The notes under the pieces are model-generated. The model did not search any database. It saw only the letters and a list, made by a program, of their open reading frames with translations, and was not told where the DNA came from. From NCBI RefSeq assembly GCF_025264625.1, contig NZ_CP093313.1, positions 1,302,001-1,366,000 on the forward strand: a stretch of 64,000 nucleotides of DNA. Direction: 5' to 3'. A program made the position numbers and the translations under genes. The DNA is from Occallatibacter riparius (GTDB lineage: Bacteria > Acidobacteriota > Terriglobia > Terriglobales > Acidobacteriaceae). Position 1 is the first letter of the stretch, and every line of letters begins with the position of its first letter. Shown here in pieces: positions 53,977-62,264 of the stretch.

Positions 53977-54219
53977 TGGATTGGAACCGCCACGGCCGCT
54001 GAGATTTGGGGTTTCGGAGAGCCTGGCTGGAGGAAATCCGGCCAGTGCAGGAACGAGCCAGCGGTAGAGAAAGCATAAATTGTGGGGGTTGAGGCGGGCA
54101 AACCACAGGTGGGACGATGCTGTGGCGATGCGCAGGTTAAGGTGCGGCGATGTACGAGTGGGCGACTACTTATCGAGTGCTCCCACCCCGTGATGGCTGA
54201 CGGTTCGGCGGTAGACTGG

Positions 54220-55131
54220 ATGGCGATGAAAGCCGCAGTTGTCCTCCTCATAGCAATGACGGCTCTAACCTCCTTGCCTGCCGAGCGCGTCGCCTTCGGA
54301 CAGGGTCCGATTGTCGGCGTGCTTGAAGACGTGCCAGATGAGTATGGCGGCAATTCCTCTCCTGGTGTTCGAGTCGTGTTTAAGAAAGATGGAAACGATT
54401 GGAAGGCGTTTCCAACTTGCGGTGATGTTGACTGTTTAACGACCGTCTCCCAGCAATATCCGCAGCAGGTCACTTGGACCATTGCGTTTGATGGAAGGGG
54501 TTTGGGCCAGGTGACAGGACGCATTCCAACTGGATTCAGCTTTTACTCGCGTGTAGGCCTGCAGGACGTAGGGAACGGGGCATTGCCGAGAGTCGGCTCG
54601 AGGTCTGCAGCGTATGGAGGGGAGAGCGGCGCATCTGTATATCGTCCACTGGTTGCGAACTCGCAGCCGTATGTCAGCGATCCGGAGTCTTGGCAACCAT
54701 CGCAACTCACGCCTCAGCAGACCAGAACCGTGCGGCAAGCCTTTCGAAGCCGCTTTCCGAAGCTTTGCGCAATCAGCAAAGCAGACGAATCCAAACTACA
54801 GTCATTCCCCTATCTCGACGAAGACTTGAAGCTCGTAAAAGCCTACGAGGGAAAAGGCGGATGGATGATTGCCCGCCTGCATCTCGCTGGAGCGGTTGAC
54901 TGTGAGGATGCCGAGACTGGTTTTGAGATGAATGACACTTGGTTCACGATTGATCCGCAGAAATCGGTGAAATACCTCGATGAAGGTTTGTGGCTGGTCG
55001 ACGCTGGCGATTACGACAACGACGGTCAGTCAGAGATCCTGTTCGCGATCAATAGCCATAACCGGGGCGGCTATAAGCTGTTTTACGATCACTTCAAGAA
55101 GCACACCACATTCGAATACGCTTTCCACTGA
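54220..55131 (+). CDS. Secreted hypothetical protein
   Basis: The frame is open to 54082, but the ATG at 54220 (or 54226) begins a signal peptide (MKAAVVLLIAMTALTSLPA). The mature ~280-residue protein shows no family I recognise. Near the C-terminus WLVDAGDYDNDGQSEILFAINSHNRGGY has the look of a calcium-binding FG-GAP/VCBS-type strand. Three or four cysteines (FPTCGDVDC, LCAIS, AVDCED) could form disulfides in the periplasm. Confidence 0.65.
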   Translation: MAMKAAVVLLIAMTALTSLPAERVAFGQGPIVGVLEDVPDEYGGNSSPGVRVVFKKDGNDWKAFPTCGDVDCLTTVSQQYPQQVTWTIAFDGRGLGQVTGRIPTGFSFYSRVGLQDVGNGALPRVGSRSAAYGGESGASVYRPLVANSQPYVSDPESWQPSQLTPQQTRTVRQAFRSRFPKLCAISKADESKLQSFPYLDEDLKLVKAYEGKGGWMIARLHLAGAVDCEDAETGFEMNDTWFTIDPQKSVKYLDEGLWLVDAGDYDNDGQSEILFAINSHNRGGYKLFYDHFKKHTTFEYAFH

Positions 55132-55212
55132 ATACTGGATTCCTTGTTCTCGCTGGGTGAAAGGATACGGGTGCTTCATTGAACGGATTGGCGCCTACTC
55201 AGACATTCGAAA

Positions 55213-55261
55213 AGCAACCGCAGATCCTTCGACTCCGCTGCGCTCCGCTCAGGATGACAGC
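55213..55261 (+). repeat. Dispersed repeat R1, copy D (fullest copy)
   Basis: GCAACCGCAGATCCTTCGA, then CTCCGCTGCGCTCCGCTC, then AGGATGACAG. This is the most complete copy in the window and defines the consensus. Confidence 0.75.
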
Positions 55262-55400
55262 TGGTGGAAGGGTCGAGGTGAACGAGGGATCGGAGTCGAA
55301 GCAATCAGAAGAAACCGTCCGCCCCGCACTGACCACTCTGTCGCGTCTCCGCTATGATTCCATGTACTGTTCAGCAAAGTTCTGACCTGCAGGTGTCCGC

Positions 55401-56831
55401 ATGACAATCTCCGCCGGCGATGCCGTTGCGACGAAGTCCCAGCTCCGCAAGACGATGGGGTTCTGGGATGTGCTGCTGTTCAATATCGCTACGGTGCTGG
55501 GGCCGCGGTGGATTGCGGCGGCGGGGCACAACGGCACCTCGTCGATCAGTTTGTGGGTGCTGGCCGCGGTGTTCTTCTTTGTGCCGGGCGCGTTCGTCAT
55601 CAACGAGCTTTCGTCGCGCTTTCCGGAGGAGGGCGGGCTCTACGCGTGGTCGCGCGAGGCGTTCGGGCCGTTTCACGGATTCGTCGCCGGGTGGACCTAC
55701 TGGATCTACACCGTCTTCTACTTTCCGGGGCTGCTGCTGGCGTCGGCGTCGATGTCGGCTTACATCATCGGCGGCAACGGCGTGACGCTTGCGGGGAACC
55801 GCACGTATCTTCTCGTGGTGTCGCTGGCGCTGCTGCTGGTGGCGGTGGTGCTGAACATCATCGGGCTCAATATTGGGAAGTGGCTGCAGAACGCGGGCGG
55901 GGTGGGGACGTATGTTCCGCTGTGCATTCTTGTGGTTCTCGGCGCGGTCATCGCGCTCACACGCGGCTCGGCGACGCAGTTCACGGTGCACAACATGATG
56001 CCGGCGTGGAACTGGGACACGGTGAACTTCTGGTCGCAGATTGCGTTTGCGTTTACGGGGCTCGAGCTGGTCTCGGCCATGAGCGAGGAGGTGCGCGACC
56101 CGCGGCGCACGCTGCCGCGGGCCGTGTTTGGGGCGGGCGCACTGATTGCGCTGATGTATATCGCCGGGACGTTTGCGATTCTGGCCCTGGTGCCTGCGGG
56201 GAATATCGATCCGCAGAGCGGCGTGTTTCATGCGATTACGGTGGGATCGACGGCGCTGAAAATCGGGGTGCTGGGCGTGATTGCTGCCCTGCTGGTGACG
56301 GCGGGGAATGCGGGCGGCGTGGGCTCGACCGTGGCGGGCATTGCGCGCGTGCCGTTTGCCGTGGGCATCGATCGCTATCTGCCCGCGGCGTTTGGGAAGA
56401 TCCATCCGAAGTGGAAGACGCCTTGGATTTCGATCCTGGTGCAGGCGGGATTGTCGGGCGCGATCCTGCTGCTGAGCCAGGTGCATACGCGGTCGGCGAT
56501 TGTGGGCTACCAGATTGTGGTGGACGCGGCGATCATCCTCTACTTCATTCCGTTTCTCTATATGTTCGCGGCGGTGATCGTGCTGGCGGCCCGCAAGGAT
56601 CGCCGCGAGAATGAACATGCGGTGCTGGTGCCGGGGGGCAAGGCCGGTGTGTGGATCTGCGGAGCGCTGGGATTTGTCGTTGTGCTGGTGGGGATTGGGC
56701 TCTCGTTTGTGCCGCCGGGTGGGTCAGATGCGATGGATTTCGAGATCAAGCTGGTGGGCGGTACGGTGGGGGCGATTTTGATCGGGCTGGTGCTTTATTG
56801 GCGGGGAGTCCGGTCGAAGGCCGCGGTGTAG
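55401..56831 (+). CDS. APC family amino acid permease
   Basis: The 476-residue protein has about twelve membrane segments. The first helix region DVLLFNIATVLGPRWIAAAG holds the unwound substrate-binding glycine area. FPEEGGLYAWSREAFGPFHGFVAGWTYW is typical of the APC superfamily, and AFAFTGLELVSAMSEEVRDPRRTLPRA is the conserved helix-6 signature. The substrate is probably an amino acid or polyamine. No enzyme gene is adjacent to narrow it. Confidence 0.9.
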   Translation: MTISAGDAVATKSQLRKTMGFWDVLLFNIATVLGPRWIAAAGHNGTSSISLWVLAAVFFFVPGAFVINELSSRFPEEGGLYAWSREAFGPFHGFVAGWTYWIYTVFYFPGLLLASASMSAYIIGGNGVTLAGNRTYLLVVSLALLLVAVVLNIIGLNIGKWLQNAGGVGTYVPLCILVVLGAVIALTRGSATQFTVHNMMPAWNWDTVNFWSQIAFAFTGLELVSAMSEEVRDPRRTLPRAVFGAGALIALMYIAGTFAILALVPAGNIDPQSGVFHAITVGSTALKIGVLGVIAALLVTAGNAGGVGSTVAGIARVPFAVGIDRYLPAAFGKIHPKWKTPWISILVQAGLSGAILLLSQVHTRSAIVGYQIVVDAAIILYFIPFLYMFAAVIVLAARKDRRENEHAVLVPGGKAGVWICGALGFVVVLVGIGLSFVPPGGSDAMDFEIKLVGGTVGAILIGLVLYWRGVRSKAAV

Positions 56832-56861
56832 GGATAGCAGAGGAGCGGCGGAATCAGTGGT

Positions 56862-56912
56862 AAAAGCGGGTTCTTCGTCGCTGCGCTCCTCAGAATGACA
56901 AGTTGGTAGGGG
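56862..56912 (+). repeat. Dispersed repeat R1, copy E (degenerate)
   Basis: AAAGCGGGTTCTTCGTCGC, then TGCGCTCCTCAGAATGACAAG. It lies between the convergent APC permease and ctaG genes. Confidence 0.55.
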
Positions 56913-56914
56913 AG

Positions 56915-57817
56915 TCAGGCGACTGGAATGCGCCGCGACGCGCTGCTTCCTTGTTGCTGACGGAGAAGAGCAGCGGGCGTCAGCAGTTGCAGGGTGATCA
57001 CCACGGCGGGTGCGAGCATCACCAGCGAGTTCAGTACCCACATTTCAGAGCCTGCGGCCACTTGATCCTGTAACGGGGTGAGGAATGAGACGCGTTCGGC
57101 TGCGGCGTAGGGCGCATAGAGCACGCGGCCCGAGAACGCGAGCGTAGCAGAGAGCACGGTGTTGAGGATGTCGGCGCCGAGCAGGTAGGGGATGACGGTC
57201 CATCGGGGCCAGCGCGGCTGCGTGGGCCAGGGCGCGAGGACCACCCACCAGAATGCGACCGAGGTGAGTAAGAAGCACAGGTGCTCGAAATCGTGGATGC
57301 GTTCCGAGGTGAAGGTCAGTTCGAACATGGCCGGCACGTGCCAGCCGAGATAAGCGATGTTCATCGCAAGCCAAGCGAACACGGGATGCGTGATCAGGCG
57401 ACAGATGGCGTGGAACCAGCGCGCGCGGAATACGGGCCGTGATAAGAGGCGGATGAGCGGGCGAGGCAGCCCGCGGAGCAGCGGCACCGTTGGCGCGCCG
57501 AGCACTAGAAGTGGAGGCGCCACGCTCATGAGGATGAAGTGCTGCAGCATGTGCGCGGTGAGCAGGTAGTCGTCTAGGGCATCGATAGGCGAGGCTAGGG
57601 CGATCCAGAGCGCGGCCGCTCCGCCGACGAAGCACGTTGCGCGCCAGGCGGGGAGCTCAAGCGGGCGCGTGCGGTTTGCGACGAACCATCCGCGGAGATA
57701 AAGCGCTAGCATTACCGCGAGGCCGATGAACGGCACCACGGGAAGCGACCAGGCCGCGAGCCAGTTGTCGGGGAGCGGGTCGGAATCGAAGATGACGATC
57801 GCGAACATGCCGGTCAC
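56915..57817 (-). CDS. ctaG: Cytochrome c oxidase assembly factor CtaG (caa3 type)
   Basis: The 300-residue protein has seven or more membrane segments and the pattern of the CtaG_caa3 family: FVGGAAALWIALASPIDALDDYLLTAHMLQHFILMSVAPPLLVLGAP, later AWLAMNIAYLGWHVPAMFEL and FEHLCFLLTSVAFWWVVLAPWP. It assists assembly of the Cu site of caa3-type oxidases. Its start overlaps the cytochrome b gene by four bases, making it the last gene of the respiratory cluster. Confidence 0.9.
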   Translation of the reverse strand: MTGMFAIVIFDSDPLPDNWLAAWSLPVVPFIGLAVMLALYLRGWFVANRTRPLELPAWRATCFVGGAAALWIALASPIDALDDYLLTAHMLQHFILMSVAPPLLVLGAPTVPLLRGLPRPLIRLLSRPVFRARWFHAICRLITHPVFAWLAMNIAYLGWHVPAMFELTFTSERIHDFEHLCFLLTSVAFWWVVLAPWPTQPRWPRWTVIPYLLGADILNTVLSATLAFSGRVLYAPYAAAERVSFLTPLQDQVAAGSEMWVLNSLVMLAPAVVITLQLLTPAALLRQQQGSSASRRIPVA

Positions 57818-59352
57818 TTCGGGGGAATCTGCGTTCCGCCGCGCTGGACGTTTGAGTCGGGCGGCACGCCTCCCTGGCCGGCTACCTGGCGCGACATGTC
57901 CTGCGCCTGCGGACGATAACTCGGGCGCAGCGTGATGAGGTACTTGACGAGGGCGGTGGTCTCGGCGGGCGAGAGTGCGCTGCCGTAGGCGGGCATGTTG
58001 CCGCCGCCGAGGAGTACCTGGCGGTAAAGCTGATCCTCGGTCAGACGCGTTGCCACATCATCGAGAGCGGGGCCACGCATTCCACCGAGGCCGCCGACGG
58101 AGTGGCAGTTGCGGCACTGCTTGGCCTGGAAGACGACTGCGCCTTTGCGCTCGAGCGGGGTGCGGTCTTTCAGGAGATTGGCGGGAATGACGGCGCCACT
58201 CCACGCGGTCATCTGCGGGCTCCATGGTGTGTAGGTGCCGAGATGCGTGAGCACGCCGAAGCAGATGGCGAGGAACATCACCATGAATACGGCGACGGGA
58301 CGCCGCCACCAGCTCTTCTCGCCGACGCCTGCGATGAGCGGCAGCGCGACCAGCGCGGCGACGGCGACGACGGGTGCGATCAGGATGAAGGGCGTCTCCA
58401 TTTCGGGAGGGAGGAAGGAGAGCACCGAGTATATCCAGAGGAAGAAGAAGTCGGGCTTGGGGACGGTGTTGATGATGGTGGGGTCGGGTACGCCCTTGGG
58501 GCCGAAAGGACCGAAGATCGCCGCGCAGATGGCGACCGCAAGGATGATGGCGGCTGAGAAGAAAAGGTCCTTCCACACCGCGCCGGGAACGAAGGGGATG
58601 CCGTGCTTGTGCGATAGCTCGTTGTACTCCTCGATGTAGGTTTCGCGGCGCACGACGCGGCCGGGCATGGGCCACTCATTGATACCAAGCTTGAGCACCA
58701 TCCATACATGAAGGGCTGTGAGGCCGAGGAGGGTTCCAGGAATGATGAAGACGTGGAGCGCGAAGAAGCGCGTGAGCGTAGCTCCGTTGATGATGGGCCC
58801 GCCGAGCATGATGTGCACAAGCTGTCCACCGATGAGAGGCACGCGGCCCATGATGGAAGCGCCGATGCCGAGGCCCCAGTAGGCGTCCTGGTCCCAGCGC
58901 AGCACCTGGCCGGTGAACGCCATGCCGAGCGTCATGAGCAGCATGAAGACGCCGACGATCCACGTGAGCTCGCGCGGAAATTTGTAGGCGCCGAAGAGGA
59001 ACACCTGCGCCATGTGGATGAGCACCACGGCGACCATGAAGTTCGAGCCCCAGCCGTGCATGGCGCGCAGGAACCAGCCCAGCGGCAGTTGATGATTCAG
59101 AACCTGGAGGGACCCCCATGCGTGCGCGGCCGACGGTTGGTAGACAAGGCCCAGCAACACGCCCGTGACCACCTGCAGGATGAGCAGCGTGAGGCTGGCG
59201 GAGCCGAAGACGTACCACCAGCTTGCAGTGCTCTTCGGCACCGGATGCAGAACGGCATCCTTGACCGGCCCTTCGATTTGTACGCGCCGTTCTAGCCAAT
59301 CGTAGAGGCGTCGGTACCACGGGCCGTGATGGCCGGGGATGTATCCGGGCAT
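57814..59352 (-). CDS. Menaquinol:cytochrome c reductase, cytochrome b fused to a C-terminal cytochrome c
   Basis: The 512-residue chain holds a complete cytochrome b N-terminal part (heme histidines in RAMHGWGSNFMVAVVLIHMAQ and FALHVFIIPGTLLGLTALHVWMV). The subunit-IV-like part contains PDPTIINTVPKPDFFFLWIYSVL. A C-terminal cytochrome c domain follows with CRNCH (C413, C416, H417) and its methionine ligand probably in GGGNMPAYGS. This layout resembles actinobacterial and Bacillus-type bc complexes but with b, IV and c in one chain. The start is fixed by AAGGA before the ATG and overlaps the Rieske gene by 61 bases. Confidence 0.9.
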   Translation of the reverse strand: MPGYIPGHHGPWYRRLYDWLERRVQIEGPVKDAVLHPVPKSTASWWYVFGSASLTLLILQVVTGVLLGLVYQPSAAHAWGSLQVLNHQLPLGWFLRAMHGWGSNFMVAVVLIHMAQVFLFGAYKFPRELTWIVGVFMLLMTLGMAFTGQVLRWDQDAYWGLGIGASIMGRVPLIGGQLVHIMLGGPIINGATLTRFFALHVFIIPGTLLGLTALHVWMVLKLGINEWPMPGRVVRRETYIEEYNELSHKHGIPFVPGAVWKDLFFSAAIILAVAICAAIFGPFGPKGVPDPTIINTVPKPDFFFLWIYSVLSFLPPEMETPFILIAPVVAVAALVALPLIAGVGEKSWWRRPVAVFMVMFLAICFGVLTHLGTYTPWSPQMTAWSGAVIPANLLKDRTPLERKGAVVFQAKQCRNCHSVGGLGGMRGPALDDVATRLTEDQLYRQVLLGGGNMPAYGSALSPAETTALVKYLITLRPSYRPQAQDMSRQVAGQGGVPPDSNVQRGGTQIPPK

Positions 59353-59966
59353 GATTCAATCCTTGCGATGAGTGCGGGTTGTTTCGGTTCGGCTGCACCG
59401 GGGCAGGGCCCGGACTTGGCGCGATTTTGCAGGGTGGGCATCTGGCCGGCGTTGATCATGAGCTTGCCGTTTTCGACCTTGACTTCGTAGGTGAAGAGGC
59501 CGCGCTCGGGCGGACCGGAGGCACGGCTGCCGTCGGCGTAGTAGACGCCGCCATGGCAGGGGCACATGAAGAGTTGCGACTCGCTGAACCAGCGCACCGG
59601 GCATCCGAGATGCGCGCAGTTGATGGCAAACACGGTGAAGTTTCCCTGTTCTACACTGCGCACGTAGGCGGGAATTTTGGCGGTTTCGCCGTCCCACGGG
59701 TCCGTGACGGGATTGGTGAAGGTGACCAAGCGGGTTTCGCCGGGCGGGAAGTCGGACGCGTTGCCGATCGCGATCCACTGCAGGTATTCCTTGCGGCGGA
59801 GCACGGGGCCGAAGAGATATCCGACAACCGGAACTGCAACAAGCGCGCCCACGATTGCATTGAGCGCGACGCCGACGTTCATGAGGAATGTGCGGCGCGA
59901 GACGCGTTCTCCATGCAGCCGCTCTTCCTGTTCCTGTGGGCTCGGCGGTGGAAGTTTTTCATCCAT
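59292..59966 (-). CDS. Rieske iron-sulfur protein
   Basis: The 224-residue protein has a twin-arginine-type N-terminus (SRRTFLMNVGVALNAIVGALVAVPVVGY). The two 2Fe-2S ligand boxes are CAHLGCPV and CPCHGGVY, followed by GPPERGLFTYEVKVENGKLMI. It passes electrons from quinol to cytochrome c. The last ~20 residues are encoded in the overlap with the cytochrome b gene and include additional cysteines (GPCPGAAE, IESCPD). Confidence 0.93.
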   Translation of the reverse strand: MDEKLPPPSPQEQEERLHGERVSRRTFLMNVGVALNAIVGALVAVPVVGYLFGPVLRRKEYLQWIAIGNASDFPPGETRLVTFTNPVTDPWDGETAKIPAYVRSVEQGNFTVFAINCAHLGCPVRWFSESQLFMCPCHGGVYYADGSRASGPPERGLFTYEVKVENGKLMINAGQMPTLQNRAKSGPCPGAAEPKQPALIARIESCPDTSPAITARGTDASTIG

Positions 59967-60005
59967 TATGTTGCTCCCTTTGGGGAGTGTTGTTCCGATT
60001 CGTGA

Positions 60006-60776
60006 TCATGGCTTGCTCGCGCTGGGCTGCGTCTCAACGGGTTTCGCATTGGGCTGCATGTTGGGATAGGGCTGACCGGGACGTGCGGGGCGCTGGGCGA
60101 TCAGCCATGCGGTCACGTTGGTGATTTCGTCGTCGCTCAGCGGGTGGCCCTTGATATGGTTGCGCCAATCGGGCTGGGCGATGTTTGGGTCGGGGTCAGG
60201 GCGGCCGGCGATGATGATGGTGCGCACGGTTTGCTCGTTGATGAGCGCCAGCAGCGAGCCGTCGAGGATTGACCCGTCTCTGCCGGGCTTCTGCGCATTC
60301 TCGCCGTGGCAGCTTGCGCATGCGGCTGTGTAGACTTGCTGGCCTTTGCTCACGTCGCCTGCATGCGTGGCCTTGTACGGTGGCGGTGTGTCGCTGCCGA
60401 AGGGGTTGGGCTTGCTCCAGCGCGCGCGCATTTCTTTCATCAACGTGTCGATTTGCGCATCGCTGAGTTCGCCTCCGGAGGAGACGTTGAAGCCAGGCAT
60501 CAGCGTGCCCTTCTCGCCTTTGGCGATGATGTCGCGCATAGTAGTGTCGTCAATCAGCGCGAGGTATTCAGGATTGTTGAGTGCGATGGCGGCGCCGCCC
60601 TGGCCGTTGGCTCCGTGGCAACCGGCGCAGTTCTCGCCGTAGAGCTTGTCGAAGGACATGACGGCTTCGGGCCGCGGGACTTCAGGGCCGGGTTCAGGGC
60701 GGCCGGGCATGTTGCATCCGGCGATCGCAAACGCGAAGGGTGCAAGCAGGCACGCGTGGATGAGGGTCGGTCTCAT
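60006..60776 (-). CDS. Diheme cytochrome c lipoprotein
   Basis: The 256-residue protein has a signal peptide ending IAGC (lipobox). Two class I cytochrome c domains carry CAGCH (about residue 51) and CASCH (about residue 152), with candidate axial methionines in KGTLMPGF and in the second domain. It is membrane-anchored on the periplasmic side and is the probable electron carrier between the Rieske/cytochrome b complex and the oxidase. It overlaps the preceding gene by four bases. Confidence 0.92.
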   Translation of the reverse strand: MRPTLIHACLLAPFAFAIAGCNMPGRPEPGPEVPRPEAVMSFDKLYGENCAGCHGANGQGGAAIALNNPEYLALIDDTTMRDIIAKGEKGTLMPGFNVSSGGELSDAQIDTLMKEMRARWSKPNPFGSDTPPPYKATHAGDVSKGQQVYTAACASCHGENAQKPGRDGSILDGSLLALINEQTVRTIIIAGRPDPDPNIAQPDWRNHIKGHPLSDDEITNVTAWLIAQRPARPGQPYPNMQPNAKPVETQPSASKP

Positions 60777-61660
60777 TTGCGGTGCTCGTCTCCCTCATGT
60801 TCGTGGCCGCCCTCATGACCCGGGTGAATGCCGGGAGCTTCAATGCCGAGGCGGACCGGCAGCGGGACCTGACTCAGCCGTTTGAGCCGACCGGATCGGG
60901 AAACGACGTATCCGGCGACCAGGCCAAAGATGACCTGCGATGCGGCGAAGGACCACCAGTCGATGCGCTCGGCGAGGAACGGATTGACGATGCCGAGAAT
61001 GCTGTGCAGCAGGCCGGTCCACGCGACGGGCGCGATGATGCCACCGAGGAGGATGGGACGCTTCGGCCAGATGGGCAACATCGCGCCATAGAGGATTCCG
61101 ACCAGCAGTGTGGTTGCTCCCTGAATGATGTTGGCCGTGATGAACGCCTGGAGATTGAAGCGCTGCATCTCTTCGACGCTGGGGTTGGACCATACGCCGA
61201 CGCCCGCGCCGCCGAGGAGATTCACCACGTACCAGACGCTGTGATAGCGGATGATGCCGTAGATTTCGGCGGGGATGACCATCGCGATGCCGCCGAGGAT
61301 TCCGCCTTTGATGCCGCTGGAGATGGGGAATGTTTCGAGGGGCAACTGCGCGCGATGGGTTTCGTTGATTTCGATGCGCGCGACTTTTTCGTACTCGGGG
61401 ATGAAGGAGAAGAACTCATCAGCGACAGGGACGTCGTCGTGAGCTTCGTGAGGCAGCACTGCGCGGAACCACCCCACCGCGGAGATAACGAAGAGGAACA
61501 GCCCGAGCCAGATGAGCCACATGCTTGTGACGAGCGCGGCGCACATGAGCACCACGCCCAGCGACATGAGGAATGGCCAGGGCGTGGAAGCAGGCAGGCG
61601 GACGATGCCTGACGGCGGCTCGCCGTGACCCGTTGCGTGCGAGTGAGGATCTGCGCTCAT
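60773..61660 (-). CDS. Membrane protein of the oxidase cluster, subunit IV-like N-terminus
   Basis: The 295-residue protein starts at the ATG that overlaps the coxC stop (TAATG). The first ~85 residues (PWPFLMSLGVVLMCAALVTSMWLIWLGLFLFVISAVGWFRAVLPHE) resemble the small subunit IV of caa3 oxidases. The rest has four or five more membrane helices (GGILGGIAMVIPAEIYGIIRYHSVWYVVNLLGGAG, FITANIIQGATTLLVGILYG, ILLGGIIAPVAWTGLLHSILG, SQVIFGLVAGYVVSR) and a His/Glu-rich tail (HPGHEGGHEHEGDEH) that could bind metal. I do not recognise this second half in known oxidases. Confidence 0.7.
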   Translation of the reverse strand: MSADPHSHATGHGEPPSGIVRLPASTPWPFLMSLGVVLMCAALVTSMWLIWLGLFLFVISAVGWFRAVLPHEAHDDVPVADEFFSFIPEYEKVARIEINETHRAQLPLETFPISSGIKGGILGGIAMVIPAEIYGIIRYHSVWYVVNLLGGAGVGVWSNPSVEEMQRFNLQAFITANIIQGATTLLVGILYGAMLPIWPKRPILLGGIIAPVAWTGLLHSILGIVNPFLAERIDWWSFAASQVIFGLVAGYVVSRSGRLKRLSQVPLPVRLGIEAPGIHPGHEGGHEHEGDEHRK

Positions 61661-62256
61661 TAGCGGCCCACCACGTAAACGACGGTGAAGACGACGATCC
61701 AGACGGCGTCGACGAAGTGCCAGTAGAGAGCCAGTGTCTTTACGCGATAGGCATGATGCGGATGCACCGCTCCCATCAGCGAAAACACCAGCACGAACAG
61801 CATCATGACGAGGCCGACGACCACGTGCGACGCATGCAGGCCGACGAGCGAGTAGTACGTCGTGCCGAAGAGGTTGGTGGCGATGGTGAGGTGATGGTCG
61901 ACGATCAGGCTGTGCCACTCCACGCCTGTGCCGTAGAGGAAGATGATGCCTAGCAGGATCGTTATCGCCCACCAGAGGCGGAATGCGGCAATCTTGCCGT
62001 GCTCGATGGCGCGCTCTGCGAGCACGATGAAGAAGCTCGAAGAGATGAGGCAGATGCTGTAGAACCAGGGGACTTCGAGCGCGTCCTTCGGCGTGGGGCC
62101 GTGCACGTCGCGGCCGAGGTAATAGAGGTACGCGACCACGAAGATGGTGAAGATGGACGACTCCGCGGTGATGAGCGCGGCCATGGCGACAGTGCCGCGC
62201 GAAGGCAGCGTCCATTCGGCGTCATGTTGATCGTGCTGGAGCGGAACTGTGGCCAT
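61660..62256 (-). CDS. coxC: Cytochrome c oxidase subunit III
   Basis: The 198-residue protein has five membrane segments. It includes TAESSIFTIFVVAYLYYLGRD (proton-entry Glu region), SSSFFIVLAERAIEHGK, TTYYSLVGLHASHVVVGLVMM and TLALYWHFVDAVWIVVFTVVYVV, all typical of caa3/SoxM-type subunit III. It lies eight bases after coxA. Confidence 0.94.
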   Translation of the reverse strand: MATVPLQHDQHDAEWTLPSRGTVAMAALITAESSIFTIFVVAYLYYLGRDVHGPTPKDALEVPWFYSICLISSSFFIVLAERAIEHGKIAAFRLWWAITILLGIIFLYGTGVEWHSLIVDHHLTIATNLFGTTYYSLVGLHASHVVVGLVMMLFVLVFSLMGAVHPHHAYRVKTLALYWHFVDAVWIVVFTVVYVVGR

Positions 62257-62264
62257 CTCTCCTC

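Noticed and set aside
54140-54190. A second copy of the MITE-like terminal repeat (CGATGTACGAGTGGGC)
   Set aside because: Only about ten bases match the element end and there is no partner inverted repeat.
54082-54219. N-terminal extension of the secreted hypothetical protein
   Set aside because: The extension lacks a signal and is followed by a perfect signal-peptide start at 54220.
55371-56618. 415-codon minus-strand frame opposite the APC permease
   Set aside because: Arg/His-rich shadow without hydrophobic or domain structure.
60773-62215. Extension of the 295-residue membrane protein to 480 residues
   Set aside because: The extra N-terminal part is an Arg/His-rich out-of-frame reading of coxC. 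The ATG at 61660 coupled to the coxC stop is the natural start.
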